The notes under the pieces: generated by a model
Databases searched by the model: none
What the model saw: the letters and a program-made list of their open reading frames with translations, nothing else
Told to the model about the DNA's origin: nothing
Part shown: positions 21,121-32,086 of the stretch, in pieces
Layout: each line of letters begins with the position of its first letter
Position numbering within the stretch: position 1 is the stretch's first letter
Made by a program: the position numbers and the translations under genes
Source: Chara braunii
Taxonomy: Eukaryota > Streptophyta > Charophyceae > Charales > Characeae
DNA: 39,458 bases
Direction: 5' to 3'
NCBI GenBank assembly: GCA_003427395.1
Contig: BFEA01000053.1
Coordinates: 3,735,957 to 3,775,414, forward strand

Positions 21121-24100
21121 CTATGTATCCACAATATTAATTCCTCTTCATGCTTATTTATAAGCAGATACAATGTGTGGTGCTGAATCAATTAGCTCTT
21201 CTCTACTAAACCAGCGGTCCTCACTTGGATCTTGATAGGCAAATCGAACTTTATATTGTCATTGAGGTCTACCTCTGCGTCTGGTCTGAATGGTACTTTC
21301 AACAATGATCTTATCCACATCAAACTTTCCATGCATACTTGGAGGAATTGATGACCTTCGACTGGGAAACAGTTCGATAGTCACACATGTTAAGAGCTTT
21401 GACGCATGAAATACCGGGTATGTATGTAGGTCTAAAGGAATTTCAATAACGTAGGAGGGTCCTTCCACATCTCCTACCACATCCAGTACTTGCCATGACC
21501 CTCTATAGGCGGGTAACAACTTTTGAGAGATGTTTTCTTCTAGGACAAACTCTTTAGACTTTACCCAAACTAGATCACCTATAGCAAACTCATAAGGTCT
21601 TCTATGCTTATTACTCTGTTCAATCATTTGATGCTGCGCTTTTATTATATTCTCCTTTACCTTTTCTAGGTTTTTCTGATACTGTATTGCAAATTTTTTA
21701 GTTCCTGGCAGATGTTTGTGTACACGATCGGGGTTCAAACAGTCTATAGGTCTGCGAGGACTCCATCCCAAATGTAACTCCATCGGAGTTCTATTTGTAG
21801 ATAAGTTTACAGAGTTATTATAGGCACTAGCAACCTTGGGCAAATGCTCATCCCTGTCAATCTGGTCGGGAGGAATATACATTCGCACCGTCTGCTGCAA
21901 GAGCTTGTTCATTTGTTCAGCTTGCCCGTTTGTCTCAGGATGTCGGTCTGACGACATTGTCAACTTAGACTCATAGGCATTCATTAGTTGTTGCCATTGT
22001 TCACTTGTGAATCGTGAGTCTCTGTCACTAACGATAGTTAAGGGATGTCCAAAATCTTTCACCCAGTGGTTAAAGGACTCCCGAATTACCAAGTCAGTTC
22101 TTGCTTCCGCAGGCAATGCTACAAAAACAGCAAACTTGCTGAACCAATCAACAATCACCATTACTTGACTTTTCTCTTTCCTGCTTTTCACCTTGGTATC
22201 CATAAAATAGATGGATACAGAGTGTCCTGGACCTGTTGGAATAAGCAAAGGCTTAGTAAGACCAAGGGGAGGCTGTGTGGTGTTTTTATTCCATTGACTC
22301 ACTTGACAACCTTGTACATATGCGATACAATCAGGCTTCATGCGAGGCCAAGTGTAGGAACGTAGAAGGTTAGCGTAAGTCTTCCTCCATCCGAAATGGC
22401 CTTCTGTATCATGGCACTCCCCAAAGATCATACTTTTAATCTCTTCCATATCTGGAATACAAAGCTTATCATGCACTTTTGTTCTCTCAAACAACAGTCC
22501 TTGTGTCACACGATAGTTAGGAAACTCTTGTGGCGCTTCTTGAATACGTTTTATCATAGCGCCATAAACAGGATCAATGGAATATGCAGTTCTAATCTTA
22601 TCTTGTAAGTCGATGCCTACATCTAAATATGTTACAATAGCACCGAAAAAGTTAGATCTTCGACTTAATGCATCAGCAACGACGTTGTACTTACCCTTTA
22701 CTGGCTTTAGCTCAAAGTCATACTGATCGATTTTCGTAGCCCACCTAGTCAGTTTAGGTGTCATCCGGGCCTGCGTTTTTAGCCAACGAAGTGTCTCATG
22801 GTCTGAGTAGACTTTAAAGTGGCGTCCTAGGAGATAATGGCGCCAATGATCCAACTTTTCCCAGAGAGCAAACAACTCTCTTTCATACGTGGAAGCAACG
22901 ACCTTCTCATTAGGCAGTCGTCGGGACATAAACTCTACAGGTTTGTATCCATTTCCATTATCTTGTTGGAGTAAAGCGCCTATCCCATACTAACTGGCGT
23001 CAGTAGTAACAACAGAGGGCAAAGAAGGATCAACCACTTTCAAAACCGGATAGTTAATCAAACATTTCTTACGACGCTTAAACGAAGATGTACAATCTTG
23101 GTCCCACTTCCAGATAGTTTACTTTTTCAGTAATTGACGAAGGGGAGCAACAATTATCGTAAAATGTTTTACAAATTTCCGATAGCATTTAGCCAATCCA
23201 AGGAACGATCGTAGTTCCGTCAATGTAAGTGGATTGGGCCAATCTCGAATAGCTTCAATCTTTGTGTCTTCCGGTTTGATACCGTCTCCATATATTACGT
23301 GCCCCAAATACAACACCTGACGCTTTGCCCACTCACACGTCTTGGGGTTCAGTTTCAACTTTGCCTCACGTAATTTATTAAGCACAAGTCGAAGGTGCTC
23401 GCAATGCTCACTCAGACTTTTATTAAAAATCAAGATATCATCAAGATATATGGCAACGAATTTATCAAGCTCAACATTTTTAACAGTTATGTCATTCAAC
23501 CTCCTATAGTCTATGCACATGCGGACCCCGCCATTTTTCTTTGGCACAAATAACACTGGCGCACCATAAGGTGAGGAGCTAGGCTTTATCCATCCCTTTT
23601 CCAACATTTCATCAAGCTGGGTTCGCAGTTCTTCTAATTCTTTGGGTGACATTCTATAGATCGGGCCCTTCGAAATTTGACTTCCGGGTATAATCTCAGT
23701 GCGATGTTTTATGGGTCGTTCAACCAGACCGCTTGGGGCGTCTGCCACATCTGCGAATTCTTTCAGAATTTTCTCAACTTCTGGGGATTTTCCCTCTTCT
23801 TTGTCTTCACCTTGCTTAATTGGCCACACATATGCCACAAACACTTGGTCATACAGATTACATTTCTTTATATGGCGGACGAACGCAGGGGCACTCATAC
23901 AATAATGAGCTAAGCTGCTTTCCTTACCGGATATGTGGAATAGGCGGATTTTCTTCTTTCCACCTTGCGGACTAGGGAGCCAACACTCATGATCCCTCAT
24001 CTTTATATCCGCATCTGCAGCTTCCCCCCAATCCATATCTAAAAGAATGTCTAAAGGAAGATTATCTTCCACCAAGAGAGTCAGAGAGTGGAGAGCACGT

Positions 24101-24291
24101 TCCACCTTCCCCTGTGCTTCGAGTTGGAAGTATATATGGACCCCTTCAACATATCTATCCATTACAGTGACAGAACTATGAGCTAGCTTACTTATTATGG
24201 GCTCATCGAACTGCTTTACCTTCAGCCCGAGACGCAGTTTGTGCAATCCTTTCTTACTTATATAACTGCGTGTTGACCCACTTTCAATCAT
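21121..24291 (-). pseudogene. pol: Unit 3 pol (one frame, interrupted by stops)
   Basis: The least frameshifted pol: protease to chromodomain lies in one frame. Protease starts at MIESGSTRSYI (Asp to Glu, 24283-24285) just after a ~38-bp deletion. RT has [11 protein letters not shown] and YLDD but lacks 76 residues between them, an in-frame 228-bp loss that removes the first catalytic Asp and the LPFG motif. RNase H keeps its four acidic positions (TDAS, YERE, SDHETL, ADALSRR), though a stop follows TDAS. Integrase has D1 changed to Tyr (IYFMD, 22207-22209) and a zinc-finger Cys changed to Ser (CQVS); SDRD and AEQM remain. In-frame stops are at 23119, 22990 and 21259, with two more near 21160. 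Confidence 0.9.
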
Positions 24292-24526
24292 TCCACCAAC
24301 TCTTACCTTGTTAACTTTTTCATTTTGATCCAGGCTTTGCGACGAGTGGCCAACTCATCACCTATACCTGCGAGGGATCCACCTAGAGAGGTACATACAC
24401 TAGCTACCTCTGGACAATTAGCTAGGTAGGGATCGTTTTTCTTTACAGTTTCTGCCAGTGGAACCTTCGGATGGGAGGATGTCTGTCTGTTTACATCCGA
24501 AGTTTCTGTAGAGGCAACTGAAACCC

Positions 24527-26303
24527 CTACTGGTTGTTCCCTTTTGGTATCTTATAGTCTGGACAGTAGGGAACAATGTGGTAGGGGTCACCACACTTGA
24601 GACACTAGTCAACAACTTTTCTTTCTTGCCATACTTTTTATGTGATCCACAATTTCTTCCAAGGCTCCCCTTCAGGCAGACCTGGATGGGGAGGATATGG
24701 CTTATCCCAGTTTCCATACTAAGTGCCTCTTCCTCTTCCCCAAGTGGAGTTCAAACCTCGGTCACCTTGCGAGGGACCATTGCTCCTTCCTCCCACGTAG
24801 TAGCTACCTTCGCCACCACCCCTCTGGGTGCCGGGTCCTCTTCCTTCACGTTCACGACCTCGTCTTCCCCGGCTACGGCCTCTTCCTTGTCGCCCTCCCC
24901 CGCGGGCTGCAACGGCTGCGTAGTCCCCCTCCTGGACTACCGATCCGTTGGGTCCTCCCTCTAGATCGTACTCTATTTGATCATAGGAGAGAGTCTCGAC
25001 ACCTCCTTCTTCAAAGCTCAGAAGAAGATTGTCTTTCCAGGTATATTCCCTGAGATCATGCGGTTCTGCCAGTTCTTTCCCACTTGCAAATCTTTCCAAT
25101 AGTGGCAATAGTTAGCTTCAACTAAGAAACCAGCATGATCTATAGCAAACTTGTTGAATTTCTCATATGTCATCCTGTCCTCCTTGGTACGGCGGTACAC
25201 CTTAGAGGATTGGGAAGTGCCCTAAGTTATTCAAAATCTTTGTTGGGGTGAGTCCGTGTTCAGTGCATTGTAGGAGTTCATCCATGGTGGGCTCGAGTGC
25301 AGACACACTCTTCCATATCCTCTTTGCGATATTTAGGATAAATATTTCGGTTCTCCGGGCTAAATTTTTATTCTAAAACCTTTCCCGGACAGCTTTAAAA
25401 AAATCTTCAATTTGCGCTTGCTGAAAGTATTCTACCATGGATTGGCAACGTGCTTCTTTTTGCAAGGAGATTGCGAAACTCATAGCATCTTCAGCCACAC
25501 ACATGCTGGCTATGAGGACTCGGTTCCAGTATGGAATGCACTCTCCATAGACATAGGATTCGACTGCCTCAATCTAGTGCAAGACACTTTCTCTTTTCTT
25601 ACCCGTGTAAGTCCATGATACTTTTACTTTAATCTTTCTTACTTCCCCGGTCTCTTCTTGTTGCAGTCTCTTCGTCTTCTTGTCTCCATCTCCTCCATCT
25701 CCTCCAGTGCCAGCTGCTAATTTCTTTACCACGGCGGCGTGAAATAATCTTTTGCTTATTTGTTCATCCAGTTTTTCTACACAGGCTATTATATATTTAT
25801 CCACTTCCTGTGCAGACCTTTGCAGGAAGGAGTTCCAGACGCCCCCGAACTCAAACTGATGATGTTCAACTTTTTGTACTTGCTTTGACAACGCGGCGAG
25901 TTGTTTGTTGGTATGGAGAAGGGTATCGGTGAGGAGGGAAAATCGTTCATCTGCAGCAACTTTTTTTTCCTTTTGCCCTTGTAATTGTTGCTGAAACCTC
26001 TCCCCCTCTTCTTTTAACCTTTTCTTTTCTTCAAATTTCTGTCGTTTCGCCGCCACCATTTTGTTATGTAGTTCTGCTTTCTTTTCTTGTAGCAAGATTT
26101 CTTTCTCCACTGGGTCTCGGGGTATGGCCAACTAAGCAACAAAAGTATCCCTCTCTTCCTCTGACTCAACAAACATTTTTGTCTTATAACCAAACTGGTC
26201 CAACAAGTTCATAGCTTCTATCTCTATATTTATCCCAAGGATTTCGCTGGTCTCACCTCTTTCTGTCTGGCGTCTGTACAGTCTTCCATCATCCTCTGCT
26301 TCA

Positions 26304-26334
<31 letters not shown>

Positions 26335-26548
26335 CAACCGCCTTTAACTCTTCTTGCAACCTTATTTCTTTCTCCTTCATTTCTTTCTTTAACTTTTCTC
26401 TTTCTTTTTTAATTTTCTTTACCTCCTCGTTTTTCTGTTTCTTTTTTATTTCTTTCTCTTTCTGTTTTTCTGCCATGCGGCGATCCACCTCTGCTTGTTC
26501 AGCCGCAGACAGCCCCTGCTTCACCTTGCCAGATCTCATTTGCATCAT
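24527..26548 (-). pseudogene. gag: Unit 3 gag
   Basis: About 674 codons from Met-Met-Gln-Met-RSGKVKQG (26548) to TAG at 24527-24529; start and stop are in the same frame. The coiled-coil N-terminus includes an eleven-residue Glu run. A single in-frame TAG at 26132-26134 follows EERDTFVA; the frame then continues to 25574, where TAG replaces the Trp codon seen in the other copies (after ESVLH). The capsid region near 25200 has small deletions that change the frame. The Gly/Arg-rich region (25108-24719) is well preserved, and the knuckle is present but preceded by a TAG (CLKCGDPYHIVPYC). Confidence 0.84.
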
Positions 26549-27538
26549 ATGGGAGGAGCAAACCCTCTCAAAGCCAAGGGTAAAACATAATCTGAACAGT
26601 GGTCCGAACAAGCAATCCCTGCATGGGATAATCGTCCATGGTGGGAGTCAGCACAGGAATGGCCTCCGCTGGCCCACCAAGTAGATACCCCAGGTACTAG
26701 TCTACCTTTCTTTTTTACCTTTTGTGTGGACGGGTTCTGTATTTTTTCTTTATGTATATATCTTAGTGTCGATGCGAAAAAAAAAATAACAAATAACCTT
26801 TTCCTAATCAAACTTAGAAACAAAGTTTCTTTCCTTTTCTTATTTACTTGCTGTCTGTTGAACATTTTTATGTCACTCTGTTTTGTGGTATGTCTGTATC
26901 TCATTTTTCTTTTTTTTTTCTAACTTCTTTGCTTGGCAGGCCGTATGTATAGGTAGTGACTGGAGACTTCACAGTGTCAGATACACTAGGTGGTACTTCA
27001 GCACTCAACAGATTTGCCCAGATCGATTATACTTGTGACCTGTTGTGGTCTGGCGTGACAATCTGCCACAACTCGCAGTCTAAACCTATCTTTACTACCT
27101 CTTTCAGACCAGGTGTCAGAGTGATAGGACCAGGTGTCAGAGCTATAGGACCAGGTGTTGACCCTCTGTCCTGACCCAGACTCTACAGCCCTGACATTCA
27201 AACCAGACTAGACCACCGGTTACGTCCAGACAGCAGCAGCGACCACCAGAAAGGAGGGGGAAAAGACACACAACACACAGATTTGCAATCAACCGAGGTA
27301 AGTGCTTCAGGAGGTTCTTCTCTTCTTTGTAGCCGTTGATGAAGACTCCACATTCGCTCCAATCGCTCCAATCGCAGGTAAGTCTTCTTCTCCTTAGCCC
27401 CTTCTTCCTCGGCCAACTTCCCCCTCTCTCCCAATCCAACACCTTGACACCTCAACTCTCACCAGTTGTACTAAAGCCAGTTTATCCTTCCCGCTCGCCT
27501 GGATAATACCAGCTCGTCCAGTTAGAGTAACAAGTACT
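26549..27538 (-). other. Unit 3 leader with 21-bp duplication
   Basis: Untranslated leader as in the other units. It contains an extra copy of ccaggtgtcagagtgatagg (about 27111-27152), present once in units 1 and 2. The plus-strand acceptor-like string cttggcag and the GTAAGT strings near 27299 and 27377 are kept. Confidence 0.5.
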
Positions 27539-27550
27539 GCTCCAATACCG
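27539..27550 (-). other. Unit 3 primer-binding site (decayed)
   Basis: Minus-strand CGGTATTGGAGC at the position of the tRNA-Met site, three bases inside LTR 4. Substitutions relative to TGGTATCAGAGC. Confidence 0.75.
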
Positions 27551-27553
27551 AAT

Positions 27554-28617
27554 TGCAAGGAACCCGACCGTTCAACACTTGCTGGAGGGCATCACATCAC
27601 GTGCATTCACACAGATTTCCCAAGTTGTGATATCTCACACAAAGCCCAATAAAAGATGAATGAGAACCAGGAAGTTCAACTTAATTAATTAACAAACCAG
27701 AGTAAGGAGGCACATCATAAGTCCAAATGTACAGCGCCAATCAAAGTCGCAAGTCTTCTCCCATCAATATGAGTTCCCTGGCATGGTGCTCAGCCAGCAC
27801 CAACTGCCGAACATCAACAACAACGCTCAATAGGTAAGTATCACCATAACTTGCACCTCCCCCTCTCTCGTCTGCTTTCTTCTCTCTCTCCCTCCTGGTC
27901 TAGAGAACTGATCTACTCTCACTCATCATGCATGCACACTCCCTATCACACGAGGATCTACTCTGAATACTACTCACTGGTACTCCTACTACTGCTAACC
28001 CCTCTATTACTACTAACTTATGTTGGCGCAGCTATGGTTGCCTTCCCTCTCACCAGCACTCTCTTCTTCCTCGCACAGCGCTGCTCTTCATCCTAGCGCA
28101 ACTTACACACATCTAGCGCACAAGTGCCACGACACTTCCACACTTCCATGCGAAGTGAGCCTCTGTCCAAATGGGAGGCTGGCCAGTCCTTTATAGTGCT
28201 GGACTGGTCTGGCGTGGCCTGCATTCAGCCTCAAGTGTGCCTGGGACTCCTGAGTATAGATTGTTGCAAAGTGTGTGTCCCAGTATCTTTTCCCAAGGTT
28301 TGCTGCTGCTTGGGCCATCGGGTCTGTCTTTTGGACTCCCGTTTTGAATCAGGACTGACTTGTGGAATTTTGACTGGACTTGGACTGTAGCCTTTTATTG
28401 ATGAACAAACATGACTTTTCATCAAGGAGACATGACCCTTTCTCGGTCTCAAAAACTGTGTCCAGTACCTGTTCGTGCAGGACCTGTTATAACCCTTTCG
28501 AAATGACTTTCCATTTCATTATGGATGTGACTTTTACCTCAAGTACTTTGTCTTTTGAGTTGCTGCCCTTTGCTGTGGGGGTTTCCATTCGGGGTCTGAT
28601 TCCTAAGGGCCCTTTTA
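27554..28617 (-). repeat. LTR 4 (5' LTR of unit 3)
   Basis: 1064 bp, starting tgcaaggaac and ending ccctttta, then acat and minisatellite B. This outer boundary defines the LTR end for all copies. TATA box at 28190-28195. Like LTR 3, it has lost a short block near 28562 (gagttgctgcccttt). Confidence 0.88.
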
Positions 28618-29870
28618 ACATGAATAGGAAAGCACACTTGAATGTAGTGGGTACACAACCAACTGCAACAGAAGGAGAAGCCAAGTGGAAAACAAGACTA
28701 GACACATCCACATAATTAGCAAAGCGCACAAGAATGTAGCGGAACACAACTAAGTGCAAGAGTAGGAGAAACTAAGCGCAAAACAAGACTAAACAGATCC
28801 ACATGAGTAGAAAAGTACACTACAATGTAGTCGAACACATCCAGATGCAAGAGTACAAGAAACGAAGTGGCTAACAAGACGAGACACATGCTCATGAGTA
28901 GGAAAGCAAATTAGAATGTAGCGGAATACAACCAAGTGCAAAAGTAGGTGAAACCAAGCAAAAAACAAGACAAGACACCTACAAATTAGTAGGAAAGCAC
29001 ACTACAATGTAGCGAAATACAACCAAGTGCAAGAGTAGAAGAAAGTTCGAGAAACCAAGTTTAAAACGCGACTAGACACATGCACACAAGTAGGAAAGCA
29101 CACTAGAATATAGCGGAATACAACCAGGAAGTGGAAAACAAGACTATACACGTAAACAGAAGTAGGAAAGCACACTAGAATGGAGCGGAACAAATACAGG
29201 TGAATACAACCAAGTGCAAGAGTAAGGAAAACCAAGTGAAAAACAAGACTAGACACCTACACATAAGTAGGGAAGCACACTAGAACATAGCGGAATACAA
29301 CCAAGTGCAAGAGTAGGAGAAACCAAGTGGAAAAGAAAACTAGAAACATGCACAAGAGTAGGAAAGCACACTGGAATGTAGTGGAATACAACCAAGTGCA
29401 AGAGTAGGAAAAACCAAGTGGAGAACAAGACTAGACACATGCACACGAGTAGGAAAGCACATTAGAACGTAGCGGAATGCAACCAAGTGCAAGAGCAGGA
29501 GAAACCAAGTGGAAACAAGACTATACATCACACATGAGTAGGAAAGCGCACTAGAATGTAGCGGAATACAACCACGTGTAAGAGTAGGAGAAACCAAGTG
29601 GAAAACAAGACTAGAGACATGCACATGAGTAGGAAAGCACACTAGAATGTAGCGTTACACAACCAAGTGCAAGAGTAGGAGAAGCCAAGGGGAAAACAAG
29701 ACTAGACACATGCACATGAGTAGGAAAGCACACTAGAATGTTGCGAAATACTACAAGAGTAGGAGAAACAAAGTGAAAAAAAGGATTATACACATGCACA
29801 TGAAAGCGAAGGCACACTTGAATGTCGCGGAATACAACCAAGCACAAAATTGAGAGAAAGGATGATGAAA
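28618..29870. repeat. Minisatellite B, right block
   Basis: About 13-14 copies of the ~91-bp unit, in register with the left block across the retrotransposon array. Copies next to the insertion (28618-28900) are the most divergent; those at 29240-29750 are closest to each other. Starts with acat, the second target duplication. Confidence 0.92.
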
Positions 29871-30130
29871 ACTTGACAAAATACTCACTCATGACTAGTA
29901 GACGCACGAATCCAAGTAGCGATTTACTCATGAGTTAAAGAATGGACAAAACATGGAGAGGAAGATGAGGAAACACACTCACAATGCTAGTAGGAGCAGG
30001 AATCAATGTAGCGATTTCCTCGCAAAGGAAGAATGGTCAAAACACGGAGAGAAAAATAAGGAAACACACTCACAATGCTAGTAGAAGCAGGAATCAAAGT
30101 AGCGATTTACTCACAAGTGGAAGAATGTGC
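29871..30130. repeat. ~92-bp repeat, three diverged copies
   Basis: cacactcacaatgctagtag occurs at 29973 and 30065 (92 bp apart), with a degenerate copy near 29885. Each is followed by gtagcgatttactca or a close variant. The similar period and the shared gaaa-cacact and gtagcg words suggest a relative of minisatellite B. Confidence 0.7.
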
Positions 30131-30636
30131 AAGGAATATGAGCAAGAGCGATAGATAGAAATCCAAATTGCAAAATCACAAAGTAGTTATGGTATTCATG
30201 TATCAAGCAGAGAGCACAGTGCACCAAAATACCATCCAAATAAGAGCAATAAAATGAACTCGAATGTCAATGTCAACGCTCTTTGGCCACACCAACAATG
30301 TATCCAATGTTGCTCCTACCGTCTGGTGCCCAGCGCCCAGCACGCACTACTCGACCTACCTATCCTTTCGATGTTCATGCAATCGGAGCACATCGAAGTT
30401 GAAGACCAATGTGCGAGGCGTCATCACCAATGCTGACCGCCAACATACACCAGGAACGTTTCTCTCGAGGGCACCAGGTACGTTTCTCTCGCCTACCCTT
30501 ATCACTCCCTATCTCCTACCACATCAGCCTCCTACCAGAAGACCACCATCACCATCACCAGCCTGCGCCCAGCGGATCGTCTATGGCCGTCGTGTGCCTG
30601 CTGCCACCACAGCGCCCTCTCACCTCTTGCACCCGT
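30131..30636. other. Unassigned flank
   Basis: No gene recognised. Contains a short direct repeat (acgtttctctcg near 30446 and 30481) and a caccatcaccatcaccag stretch near 30542. Plus-strand open frames of 60-130 codons have no recognisable domain. It ends where the LTR of element B starts, without a visible target duplication. Confidence 0.45.
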
Positions 30637-31016
30637 TGTCACACTTTTTCTAGTCGGGCCTCTTCAGGCGACCAGAAAGCCAACAGGCTGTCACACAAGG
30701 TTTTTGATAATGCTTGCAATAAATAAAATAAATTAAATAATGCAAATCCCTTCCTGTTGTGTGCGGCCATGTATGTATCAGGATGTCAATTTGAAGGATT
30801 GATAACTGTGACATGATCAGCGAAGGAATACAATCATAAAGCAATGCCAAAAGAGATAATCACGACTGACTGACTCAAGGCAAAGGCAAGATGAATGAGG
30901 AAAAAGTGAGAACTCGTAATAATCTCAGAAAGCACAAGTGAGCAGACATGGTCAACACTCCTCAAAGTCCTCACTCATCCCTCTAGAATCCCATGGTCAA
31001 TTTCTCATTTGACTAT

Positions 31017-31451
31017 CTACCCGTTGTGCTTTGAACCATATCTGTGTACTCTCTGAGGTAGTGGCTTCGAGATATAGAGCCACCTGTATCCTGCAAGTTC
31101 CGAACACTTCCATCCAAGGCACATAACCCTGAAGTCGATCATAGCACAAAACTCCTCCCATAGAGTTGAAAGATAGGGTCCGGAGAAGATTCCTCGTCTG
31201 AGATACTTAAACTCTGAAGGCTCTGTCAATGCCTGATAGTCAATCTGTGTTGGCGAGATGTACCTCTTTGCCAAGTCAACCAAGTCGCCCCAGCAAGATC
31301 CATCAGTGAGAGTGAATGGCACTGGAGGCTTGGGATAATCAACGTAGAGCTTGGGTCCGAAGCTGCGGATCAACTTAGTACCGCCCTCATCTAGCTCCTT
31401 CTCCTTCTCCTCTAGGTACCTACCTGACTGCATCAATCCAGACTGAGTCAA
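31017..31451 (-). CDS. LTR-encoded ORF, second part (unknown protein)
   Basis: 144 codons, open, no known domain. It has an acidic/lysine-rich start (YLEEKEKELDEGG), then KLYVDYPKPPVPF, GSCWGD, and WEEFCAMIDF about 48 residues after CWG. The pattern GxCWG-x47-AMI(D/N)F recurs in the internal ORF at 36030-36251 with one residue difference in spacing. It overlaps the ORF at 31420-31665 and lies in another frame; the same frame relation exists in the other LTR. The right copy (37750-38183) has a CGA-to-TGA stop within LRRGIF. I cannot assign a function. It may be part of a duplicated internal protein now inside the LTR. Confidence 0.5.
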   Translation of the reverse strand: MTQSGLMQSGRYLEEKEKELDEGGTKLIRSFGPKLYVDYPKPPVPFTLTDGSCWGDLVDLAKRYISPTQIDYQALTEPSEFKYLRRGIFSGPYLSTLWEEFCAMIDFRVMCLGWKCSELAGYRWLYISKPLPQRVHRYGSKHNG

Positions 31452-31665
31452 AGTGCCTGTGAGTTTCCTTGCCCCTTTTTACATAGGGCCTCAGATCATG
31501 GACAGTGCCACCAGCGAAACTGGTAAGGATAACAAAGACTGACAAACCCTCTTGGTTGAAGCCGACAACGCTCACATAGTGATACTTGAAGGCATCATTG
31601 AAAGCTATCTTGTTGAGATTGGAGAAGACTGCCTCCGGGACTGAGAAAGACTGCACTGCACTCAT
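31420..31665 (-). CDS. LTR-encoded ORF, first part (unknown protein)
   Basis: 81 codons. No family recognised. It aligns without gaps over about 53 residues with the internal ORF at 36665-36925: L-x-K-x6-F-x-Y-x-Y, then V-x-L-T-x-F-x-x-G-x4-D-(I/L)-R-P-Y-V-K-(R/K)-G, then F-x-x-(V/L)-W. The frame ends at a TAG embedded in CAGGTAGGT, and reading continues in the overlapping frame that begins at 31451. A splice or frameshift could join them; this is not shown. The 5' LTR copy is at 38170-38445. Confidence 0.5.
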   Translation of the reverse strand: MSAVQSFSVPEAVFSNLNKIAFNDAFKYHYVSVVGFNQEGLSVFVILTSFAGGTVHDLRPYVKRGKETHRHFDSVWIDAVR

Positions 31666-32086
31666 GTGTTGAAGCGGTACCGAACCCGATCGCAGCTCCT
31701 TTTAGCAAGAGCACTAGCTGATTGAGGTTGATCTCAGGGTTAACTGGCGATGACCCCCGGAATAAAAGTTTGTGACTTAGTGCAAATTAATTCTAACTAA
31801 CACTCCCTGGTAACTCTGATGATTGAGTGTAGTTAGGATTACGAGTAACTAACCTTTGTCCGCTTAGTAGTGAAATATCAAAATAAAATTGTTGATTGCA
31901 GCGCGGTCCTGCCAAATGGGATGCTAACACAGGATTCAAACTGCAGGGCACCAGCAGATCTGAGGTGGTCTTGTCCATGAGTGGTCATAGTTAACTTGCT
32001 TGCTAAAGGTGGCTCTCAGACTGGAAATGTTTGAGCTGTCCTCATTTGTCGTGATGGACACTGGGACTAGTCTCTGATGCTGAATG

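Larger units (their letters stand above)
2924..28617 (-). mobile_element. Tandem Ty3/gypsy chromovirus array: 4 LTRs, 3 internal regions
   Basis: Four near-identical LTRs (2924-4024, 11801-13324, 20021-21085, 27554-28617) alternate with three gag-pol bodies in the same orientation, adjacent bodies sharing one LTR. Unit starts are spaced 8877, 8220 and 7533 bp. Removing the 1115-bp insertion plus its 8-bp duplication from unit 1 and the 420-bp insertion from unit 2, and adding back 228 bp to unit 3, gives about 7.75-7.80 kb each. The pol order PR-RT-RH-IN places it in Ty3/gypsy, and the C-terminal chromodomain makes it a chromovirus. All three units are defective. A likely origin is unequal recombination between LTRs of one insertion; misassembly is less likely because each unit carries private indels. 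Confidence 0.9.
30637..32086 (-). repeat. Element B 3' LTR (5'-truncated)
   Basis: Starts tgtcacac on the plus strand, matching the start of the 5' LTR at 37274 (tgtcgcac). Similarity to the right copy ends at gatgctgaatg (32086 and 38836). Carries the LTR-encoded reading frames at 31017-31665. Confidence 0.86.
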
